NCBI GenBank assembly: GCA_032629725.1
Contig: JAFEVB010000002.1
Coordinates: 3,162,001 to 3,226,000, forward strand
DNA length: 64,000 nt
From: Gremmenia infestans
Taxonomy: Eukaryota; Ascomycota; Leotiomycetes; Helotiales; Hamatocanthoscyphaceae
Direction: 5' to 3'
In this document: positions 55,308 to 64,000 of the stretch, one piece after another
How the letters are laid out: each line of letters begins with the position of its first letter
How positions within the stretch are numbered: the stretch's first letter is position 1
Made by a program: the position numbers and the translations under genes
The notes under the pieces: generated by a model
The model's input: only the letters and a program-made list of their open reading frames with translations
Database searches by the model: none
What the model was told of the DNA's origin: nothing

Positions 55308-57794
55308 ATGGGTCGTATTTCAAAATTCTCTTTTCCAATTCCAGGACGGAAACATTCATCCAAGCCAGCACCGTCCGCGGAGCCGTTGAAGGAACCGCCG
55401 AGACCGTCGACCACCTCGAAGGGCTCGAAGGCCCAACGTATACTCGGCACTGAGAATCCCCTCAATATTGACTCGCCGACGCAGGCCGAATACGCATATG
55501 GCTTTCCTATTCCTACGCGCAAGCCTAGCCGCATGAGTATCTCTATATCGGAATCAACGAATGAAAGTGGGAGTTTCCATGGATCACAGTCTGAACAATG
55601 GGATCGCGAATCAGGGGTATTTCCACAGCGCGAACGGTTTGGACAGCGACATAACGACGATGGGACAGCGAGCATATCAAGTGGACAGCTACGGCGTGAG
55701 GATTCTTCTTCTACATTGAGGTCACACTACGATCACCAAAAGTCTCCACTCTCAATATCTCAGCAAACCTCCGCATCCTCGGCACGGGACCTTGCATTAA
55801 GAAAGGGCTTTCCCCCAGTAGTGCAGAGAAGCCCTTTGCTGCAGATTGATTTGACGGATGCCTTTGATCGTGTCGAGGAGAGTCGCTATCAAGATGAATC
55901 TTCCCGAGACAGACCAGCGTCTCGGAAGAAGCCTGCCAAATTAGATCTGTCGATGTTGTTCCCTAAGTCAAAAAGGCGTATGAGCAAGTCGTCGGACGCA
56001 GAATCAATGGCTCCCTCCACCAAATCTGTTCCTACGAACGGGTCTCGTCTCTCGCGCATTCCGGGCGATCCGGTTCCCCGGAAGCTTTCCAAATTACCAT
56101 CGAAGGACTCACTTCGATCGAAGGAGAGTCTCCGCTCCAGCCCTCCCGCCTATGATCCAAGGCAGCGTAATACGTCTCAGCAGACCAACAACACGGGTGG
56201 TACCCTCTATCAACTATACGATCATTATGAGAATATGCCCGTGCCATCTTCCCGCATGCATGGAATTCCTGAGGTCCCCAAGGTTCCTGAATATATGGCA
56301 ATGCGTGACCAAGCCGGCGGCAAGTATTTGAAACCGAAAGAAGCACATTCTAGACCGAAAGAATCACATTTAAAACAAGCCAAAGATCGGGAGTCGGTTC
56401 AAAGTCCTGCGGAAAAAGGAAACTTTTCTTGGAATAAGGTACGCTCTGCTCTGGTTGGCCATGAGACCTCGAGTGCTGCCAGCATTTCCAGCCGAAATAC
56501 AAAGACATCTCAGCATACTAGTAGGAGTGGTATTTCGAATTCCGATTTGAGGCTCAACAGCGTGTTGTCGTTATCATCTGATTCGGAAGGTGAGAGCTCG
56601 GATCGAGAGAAGTCACCTGTTTTGCAACCGAGGACCAAAGTATCGAAAACCTCATCTCAGAAGATAAGTGAAAGCCAGAGGATAAATGAAAGCCATAGAA
56701 TAAGTGAGCCCCAGCGACCTCCGAGACAACAGCTGGGTGGCTTAACGCCTAGAAGCCACAGTTCAAGGAGTGGTTCAAGAAAGGTCGCTAGCCAGGAAAG
56801 CCAGTTTCAAAGCATCCCTGAGGCATCATCCACGGATGCTCAATTCTCTCGAAGAGTAGTTAGGCAAGAGCCCCCCAAGCCATCTAGTCATCTAAAGGAA
56901 CCTCGGCAATCGTCCCAGAAAGAGAAAGAGAAAGAGAAGAGAACATCGAGGAGACCAGCTGTCGCGCATACAACACCTTTACAGCCCACTCCACCGCTGT
57001 CACCTAATTCCATCGAATTACAAGAAGGGACGAAGACTAGCAGTCGGTATATGGCTGTGACGAAGCAAGAAGAAGCTCTCTTGGAAGCTCTACGGCAAAA
57101 AAGGTATGCAATTCGGGAATAGAACCCTTTCATTCCTTTATTTTTAGAAGTAGTTTGCACTGCTACAATATATCTTGAAGCATTTACTTTGGTAATTGCC
57201 AATCAATCCAATCGCTCTTGCTTTGACCCTAGAAGTTGACTAAAGAATATATGCTAATCATGAATTATCTACAGGGCACGCATGCGTGACGAGATCATCG
57301 AGGAGCATGAAATAGCCAAATCGCCGCCTAAAAATGCCGTCAAACGCGGAGCTAGACATTCAAAGCAGCCTTCTGCGAGCACTATGCGTGAGAGTGAGCG
57401 ACAGAAAATCATGATTTATCTTGACACGCCTCCTCCTTCGGATTCTCACCGTATTAGTATGGCAGAACCCTCTCCGGATTTGAGCGACTTCCTGAGTTTC
57501 GGTTCCGACGATGATTCAACGCCACGAGGGAGCTGGGCACCACCCCCAAGAGCCCAGGCAAAATCGAGCTCGAGTAGAAGAATGAAAGATAGCAAAGCTT
57601 ATCCCATCACGCCTCCTTCTGCGGCTAGGCTCAGTGCTGTTGGTACCCCCGATTTCTTTGAAAACAGGCCCGCAGAGCAAGTCGGGATGAAGAAGCAAGC
57701 TACGGGTGTGAGGTTCGCAGAGGAGCCGAAAGTTGTGAATGGGCAAGACTTGCTGTTCGACGATGAGGCGGAGGGGGGTGTTTGGGGGATGTAA
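55308..57794 (+). CDS. Conserved hypothetical disordered protein
   Basis: Two exons, 55308-57103 and 57275-57794, give 771 residues. The intron (171 nt, gtatgc...ctacag) joins LLEALRQKR to ARMRDEIIEEHE, a conserved-looking helix. The start at 55308 is preferred because the frame opens with MGRISKFSFPIPGRKHS, a motif I associate with an uncharacterised Pezizomycotina family. The rest is very rich in Ser, Arg and charged residues, with Ser-rich blocks and an ESQRINESHRI-type local repeat at about 455-470. No membrane or catalytic motif is seen. A possible upstream first exon at 55012-55144 could be joined in frame. Function is unknown; many sites suit phosphorylation. Confidence 0.7.
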
Positions 57795-59033
57795 TTAATG
57801 GATTGGATACAACTAGACTATAATGTGTGTTTTCATTTGTACGATTTTCATTTGTTGGCATACAGCTACATATATACCCAGCTTCCTGTATTCACTAGCA
57901 TCTTTGGGGTGGCATATTTAGGCAGGGTCCGTTAAACTCGGGAGAGTCTGTTGATTTGGTGATGAAGGGATGAGGCGATATGATCTGTACATTAATTAAT
58001 TAGAGAAATTAACCCTCCTTTGCTTTGATCACTCATGGTTTGGCAAGTCAAAGTATATTGATTCTTGAAACACGGCTGATGAGACTGATGGGAGTATTTC
58101 AACTGAGATGCTGCGACTAGCATTGTCGGTTGTAGAAATCGTACTTATTATTGCAGGGATGCGCTCAAGAGCTGTGGAAGTTTTGTTTAAAAGTCTGTCG
58201 TGTTTATGAGCGAAGCGAGCAAAGAAGGAGGGACTGACTATTACCTAGGCTCTGCTCCGGCGTGCTCACCCTCAGCTCAGGATAACTTATAGTAGAGCAG
58301 CAGTTGCTCACTTCCGCAGACTAAAACGGAACCAGCAAAAGGGGGGGAAAGTAATCCTGAGTCTATCGGTATTGGTCCACGTCGGCAACATGTGACATGA
58401 AACGGCCTCAAAAGAAGAAGTGCTTCAATGACGAGGACTGTTTCTGATTATTTCGAAGGCATTTGCCCGCGGAACTGGTTTAACGTGAAATCATCGACGG
58501 TGACGTTTGCTCTTAATGGGAATGTTGCTTAATTATGAGTCAAATCTAAGCAGCAAACATTAGAGAAATTCCTGAAGGAGATTTATATCTTCGGGAAAAC
58601 TCTCCTTTCTCCCCTCTCCCCTGCCTTCAGCTGGCCAGGCCAGGCCAGGAGGATTCACGATTTCAGGGATGTTTTAGCCCTTGTAAGCTTACCCCTATTG
58701 ATTGGATGTGCCTGGCTGTAACAAGCGTCAGCCCAACTTCAACCCCAGAAAGAGAGTAAGCGGAGCGCGAGACCAAAACCCGTAGGTTGAGCTAAGATAG
58801 GACACTACACCACACCCTAACTCAACTTATTCACGACGTCGACGACTAGATTATTTTCCTCTTTAGACTTTCACTCCGCCAGCCTGCAACCAGGGCAATC
58901 ACTGCTCTTGCACACACTCTTTTGCTTATTTTGAAGTTTTTCGGACGCGCATCACTACAGCACCTCAAGGCGCCCTCTTGACGCATCATTATACTGGTAG
59001 ACTTGAAAGTCCTGCTGAGGGCAAAGGGGCAGG
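57795..59033. other. Intergenic region
   Basis: 1.24 kb between the disordered-protein gene and the nucleotide-sugar transporter gene. Contains a purine-rich run near 58338-58350 and a short ccagg repeat near 58634-58650. No gene is seen. Confidence 0.6.
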
Positions 59034-60662
59034 ATGGGGATGGCCGACGCGCGGTCCAAGGCGTCCGTGATGGGAGTGCCTATGAAGCATATCTCTTTGA
59101 TAACCGTACGGACCTCTAGAGATCCTCAGAGCATTAGTTGTATGCTAACTTCTCCGCAGCTTACTTTTCAGAACAGCGCCTTGATACTTGTACGTGCCCC
59201 TGACATCAAAAACCCCGGGCCAGCGAAGAACGGCTTTCGAATGTTCCATATCGATTAACACAATGATAGATAATGCACTATTCCCGAATAATGCCACAGG
59301 TTGGTGGCCACCGGTACTTTACTTCGACTGCGGTGTTCCTCAACGAGGTGCTGAAACTGTCTCTTTCCTTGACAATCGCTATGTACGACATATCACGAAC
59401 ACTGCCCCCTTCAACCCCTGCGACAGTCCTTTTCGAGCAGCTATACATGTCTGTGTTTTCTGGTGATGGATGGAAACTTGCGATTCCAGCGACGCTGTAT
59501 ACACTCCAAAATTCGTTGCAGTACATAGCGGTCAGCAACCTGGATGCTGTACATTTCCAGATCCTTTATCAATTAAAGGTATGGCTTTTGTGGATGCGTA
59601 ATTAGGTAGTACAGGACTGATCTGCATGGTAGATTCTCACAACAGCACTTTTCAGCGTCACGATGCTGGGCAGAGCACTCTCGTCGAAAAAATGGATAGC
59701 GCTTGTACTGCTTACAATTGGCGTAACGATTGTGCAGATACCCACCAACCCTTCCGACGACCAGTCTCGATTTTACTTCCCGCGATCCTTCCATGAAATC
59801 GGGCAGTTGAGCAATGGGGCTGTTGAGGTGGCCAGAGAATTAACAAAACGTGGGATGGAGCAGCTGTCCGAGGGGCTTGTGAAGCGCTCAGCGACATATG
59901 AGGGGATCGAAGAGGATTTGGGCTTGGTCAAGCCAATCATGAACTACTCAATTGGGCTGTCTGCGGTCTTGATTGAGTCCTTGATATCTGGGTTGACCGG
60001 CGTGTACTTTGAGAAGGTGCTGAAGGAGAGCACACAACATGTTACGGTATGGACTCGGAACGTACAGCTCTCATTCTACTCTTTCTTCCCGGCCTTGATC
60101 ATTGGTGTTATCTTCAAGGACGGAGAGGAAATTGCCAAGGAAGGGTTTTTCGTGGGATATAACAGCGTGGTATGGACTGCAATTGTGTTTCAGGCTGTTG
60201 GAGGTGTTTTGGTTGCTATGTGCATCAATTACGCCGACAACATTGCCAAGAACTTTGCGACTTCCATATCCATTATCCTCAGCTTCCTCTTCAGTGTTTG
60301 GTTCTTTGACTTCCAGGTCACACTCAATGTAAGTCTCCCTCGCAGCCAGACTACCTAAATTATACTAATCTCAGCAGTTCCTTGTTGGCACAGCAATTGT
60401 CATGTTCGCCACCTACCTCTACAGCGGGCAGGAACGAAAACGGAACCGACCTCCTCCAATCAACATTGCAAGCTTTGACAAGACGACGATAGATAATGGA
60501 TCTACGCCAAGGTATGAAGAGGACAAACGGATGACCATAGCTTCGTTGGAGAGCATTAAGAGTGCTGGCCTTTCCACATCGAGACCGTCATCACCAATGA
60601 GACATCATTCCAGAGTAGGCTCATCACGGGGAGGAGGAGGGAGGATAAAGCGGGCGGACTGA
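59034..60662 (+). CDS. Nucleotide-sugar transporter, UDP-galactose/UDP-GlcNAc type
   Basis: Five exons, 59034-59105, 59160-59189, 59270-59578, 59633-60328 and 60378-60662, give 463 residues. The second exon is just 30 nt. About ten membrane segments are present. The family motifs are LTFQNSALILIMHYSR, then AVFLNEVLKL, YTLQNSLQYIAVSNLDA and FQILYQLKILTTALFS, as in SLC35A/Gms1 transporters. A longer hydrophilic loop (residues ~190-225) separates the halves, and a basic Ser-rich cytosolic tail follows. The protein exchanges a UDP-sugar for UMP across the Golgi membrane for glycosylation. UDP-galactose or UDP-GlcNAc is inferred from the family. The last acceptor is a tandem CAGCAG, so two isoforms differing by one Gln are possible. 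Confidence 0.88.
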
Positions 60663-61551
60663 ACATAAAAGGGGTGTTTAGAGCGGGCTACAAAATCACA
60701 TAAGCGTTCAGAAGAACGGAGGCACGCCAAGATAGCGGGCTTCTGTGAACAGTTTTTACGGGAAATACCAAGTGATAAAATATGGGAGGGCACATGCGGG
60801 TCTGGCGTTTCTATACTTAAAAACATACGGCGTTATAGGGCTTGTCAGGGTTCTGCATCTGTTGCGCAGGATATAAAATGGGCATTTGAATTACCTGACT
60901 GGCTAGCGGGGGGGTACGTAAGTAGAGGAAATTCCGTAAATCTCTGTTACTCGTGTAGAAATCTGTACGTCTCTTTGTTTGCCAGTATGTTTCTCTCTAG
61001 ACTGAATTTGGCTATGCACTCGCTCAAAGTTAGACTTGGTGACAATGTCTGAATACTATCACTTCCTGTCTCTTTCTGCGAGCTCAAAAATCATTCACTA
61101 CGCTGGAACATATATGCGCTGAATTGCTGTTATTCTCTGTCAAAGCAAAGAGTTTTAGAGTCGGAAAACAAAGAGTATTTATGGATTACCGAAACATCCA
61201 GATCTGCAGTCTGAACCTTTCGTGCATCTCTTAAGTAAGGCCTAGAGAAGGAGACAGGGGAAAGATTCTCAGGGGGTAGAAGAAGACGCGACCACGTGAC
61301 TTCTTGCTTTGGCAATTCGCTTGGCGTATCAACGCCTTCCCTATTCACTTCCCTATCAATTCATAGTCCGCTACAATGGAAACCCTTGGTGTCGTCTGAC
61401 CTCTCTCTGGGGTACGCAGAGCTCCACAAAGTTGTACACCCTGACGAATAGCTACCCTCTGCAGTTACAGGGGCTCGCTCTCCTGCCTCTTCCGTAGAAC
61501 TTGTCCCCCATCTATAACTCTTTCCATTATCATCTTTTTCCTCATTTCAAG
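60663..61551. other. Intergenic region
   Basis: 889 bp with the transporter 3' end and the helicase promoter. A pyrimidine-rich stretch at about 61490-61545 precedes the helicase start. No gene is seen. Confidence 0.6.
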
Positions 61552-64000
61552 ATGGAAGGAAGGGGCGTTGACCGTCATCTGCAGCGAATCATTGATCAAG
61601 CTGATGACTCTGGTGGCTTTTACAATCACTATCAACGTACTTCAAGCTTCAATTTCCCTTCTGCCGAGCCTCACAATAACGAATGGAGTTTTGGCCCTGG
61701 TCCCAGACATACGTCCCAAGAGCCTTCGACATTCGGTGATCCAGGTCAGATCCTCTCCTTTCTATGTATTATGCCTTCTGACAAGCCTTCTCCCAGCTCA
61801 ACCATACTTTGACACGCCACGTCCTCCTTTGCCAGCATCGAATGCGAGCCATAGCCGACTTTCTTTCCCACCTCGAGGCTTATACAACCAGCCAGGTAGA
61901 GAACCTCGAACAATCACAAATGCCGATAATCACTTCAGATTTGCCCAAAACTTACATCAGAACGTACCTATCAGCCAACAGCCACCACAGAGACCAGCTA
62001 TAGCTCAACAAACCGATACAATCTCCCAGATTGCCAATGCTATGCTGCATGGGAGGCAGATTTCACAGCCGAGGGCAGGGCCAGAGCCTATCGACTACCT
62101 TCAGCCTCCCCAACCCAGACAGCCAAACCCATTGCAACGTCAAATGCAGCAGATTACACCCCCTTTTAACTTAAGTAAACTCTGCTCAAGTCTAAAACTT
62201 ATCAAGCGCTGACTTCTTTAGACGGCTTCATTCACACTCCCGATAATATTTCTAGGGCCTCGTCTTCGCCATTTGGTCAGCCGTCTAGTCCCACAGCTAG
62301 AGTCAGTCTCCGTCGAGCTACCAACCGGGAAGCTCCTGTAGTTACACAAGATACCTTTGACGAATATACCGATGAACCTCAACCCCTTCTCAGCCAGATC
62401 GTCCCACATATCAGCCGGTACCAACAAAGTTCCACTCCCAGTCAGCATACGACATATAGCCACCATAATGTCTCGCGAGAGGACCGCCAGTCTCAAACCC
62501 TGGCTCTAGATCATGCACCACCTATAGCGCATGGGATTCAGCTTGTGTCAACGTACGAACTTCCCGATCGAACCCGTCAAGTTTTTCCTTTTCAATTGTT
62601 CAATGCAGTGCAGTCCAAATGTTTCACACCAATCTACAAGACAAATGACAACGTCGTCATCTCCTCTCCTACTGGTAGCGGCAAGACCGCTCTCCTGGAA
62701 TTAGCCATCTGCAGAGCTATTGAAGGTCATGGATCTGGGCAGTTCAAGATCGTATATCAAGCCCCAACAAAATCCCTCTGCTCGGAGAGAATGAGAGATT
62801 GGACGAAGAAATTCAGCCACTTGAACCTTTCATGTGCCGAGTTGACTGGTGATACAAGCCAGGCTGAGATGGCCAGAGTGCGAGCTGCCTCTATTATTAT
62901 CACTACACCCGAGAAATGGGACAGCATTACCAGAAAGTGGACCGATCACCATAAGCTCGTTCAGATGGTGAAGCTGTTCCTTATCGACGAGGTGCATATA
63001 TTGAAGGACCCTCGAGGCGCAACTTTAGAAGCTGTCGTGTCTCGTATGAAATCTATTGGAGCTGATGTCCGCTTTGTGGCACTAAGTGCCACCGTGCCAA
63101 ACTCCCACGACATCGCAGTGTGGCTGGGTAGGGATCCCACAAATCACCAGCTCCCGGCTCATCGAGAGACATTTGGCGAAGGATTTCGACCTGTGAAATT
63201 GCAAAAGCACGTCTACGGGTTCGAAGGAGGGTACAATGACTACGCTTTCGAGAAAATTCTAGATGGGAAGTTGCCTAATCTGATCAAGAAGCACACGCAC
63301 AAGAAGCCTATGATGGTATTTTGTTTTACACGCAAGTCCTGCGAGGCTACAGCTGCGCGGCTGGCGGATTGGTGGACCCGATCGAAAGTTGTCGATCGAG
63401 CTTGGCCTGCTCCAAGTGGGCGTACTGTAGTGGGTAACAAGGAAGTCCAAGATCTAATCACGAGTGGTGTGGCTTTTCATCATGCTGGTCTCGAACAAGA
63501 CGATCGTCATACCATTGAGAATGCTTTTCTGAAAGGCGACATCAGTGTCATCTGCTGTACCTCCACTTTGGCGGTTGGGGTCAATCTTCCTTGCCACCTA
63601 GTTGTTTTGAAGGGAACAGTATGCTTCCAGAATGATGGTCTCGCTGAGTACTCGGATCTTGAAGTCATGCAAATGCTTGGACGAGCTGGAAGGCCTCAAT
63701 TTGATGATACTGCAGTTGCTATAATCATGACGAAGAACGATAAGCAGGCGCGGTACGAGAAAATGATCTCGGGTCAGGACATTCTTGAAAGCACACTTCA
63801 CCTCAATTTGATCGAGCACTTAAACTCGGAAATTGGTCTGGGTACTGTCAACAGTCTCTATAAGGCAAAGACATGGCTCAGTGGTACCTTCCTCGCCGTT
63901 CGCATGAGACAAAACCCCAACTACTACAATATTGACGGTATACTTCCGGGGGGAGACATGGACAAGCGGCTTGAACAAGTATGCGAAAGAGACATCAAAC
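61552..64000 (+). CDS. hfm1: Meiotic DNA helicase Mer3/HFM1, 3' end outside window
   Basis: Three exons so far, 61552-61744, 61797-62174 and 62222 onward. The last stays open to the window end, so the gene is incomplete. The first ~290 residues are disordered, Pro/Gln-rich. The Ski2-like SF2 helicase core starts with YELPDRTRQVFPFQLFNAVQ, then Walker A SPTGSGKT (about 338-345), motif Ia QAPTKSLC, TTPEKWD, Walker B DEVH (about 444), SAT (about 478), a second RecA domain with FHHAGLEQDDR, and the QMLGRAGRPQFDD motif VI (about 678). The phrasing matches Mer3/HFM1, a ZMM helicase that stabilises D-loops and promotes crossovers. The winged-helix and Sec63-like domains should follow beyond the window. 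Expression should be meiotic. Confidence 0.92.

Overview
The window is nuclear DNA of a filamentous ascomycete (Pezizomycotina). Class Leotiomycetes is my guess from gene flavour and cannot be proved here. The signs are short spliceosomal introns (mostly 45-70 nt, GTRNGT...CTRAC...YAG), mixed-strand single genes without operons, and fungus-only families: DUF3176, FEX fluoride exporter, Dsc E3 ligase, S28 peptidase and 6-MSAS-type PKS sequence. Starts and exon joins were worked out by hand from splice signals and reading frame. They are predictions without transcript support.

Layout, left to right. 0-11 kb: a disordered conserved protein (2752-4185), an IRS4-like EH-domain protein (5987-7729), a possible STAND N-domain relic (8459-8785), a short Sec2-type exchange factor (9591-10339) and a 96-residue membrane protein (10533-10823). 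11-18 kb: uracil phosphoribosyltransferase and a two-domain fluoride exporter share a 426-bp divergent promoter, followed by a secreted S28 serine peptidase. 18-23 kb: a protein-quality-control block with an ERp38-type PDI, a small three-exon HSBP1 gene and the RING ligase Dsc1/Tul1. 23-32 kb: an MFS transporter converges on a cytochrome P450 with an apparent 1-nt frameshift, then a C2H2 zinc-finger protein. 33-41 kb: a DUF3176 membrane protein, a CorA-like transporter and the mitochondrial phosphate carrier, which has a 20-nt microexon and a GC-AG intron. 41.7-43.7 kb: a decayed 6-MSAS-type PKS. 44.6 kb: a C/G-rich minisatellite. 45-64 kb: Cdc4-like F-box/WD40 protein, meiotic HORMA protein Hop1, a large disordered conserved protein, a nucleotide-sugar transporter and the 5' part of the meiotic helicase Mer3/HFM1, cut by the window end.

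Most genes are ordinary conserved housekeeping or fungal genes. The unusual material is the PKS relic, the frameshifted P450, the GC-AG intron with microexon, the minisatellite, the terminal-inverted-repeat segment near 28.2 kb and several small genes that routine annotation could miss. Two meiotic chromosome genes (Hop1 and Mer3) lie within about 14 kb, and three ER/Golgi or stress protein-quality genes are contiguous. I see no convincing new multi-gene system. No tRNA, rRNA, CRISPR array or intact transposon was recognised.
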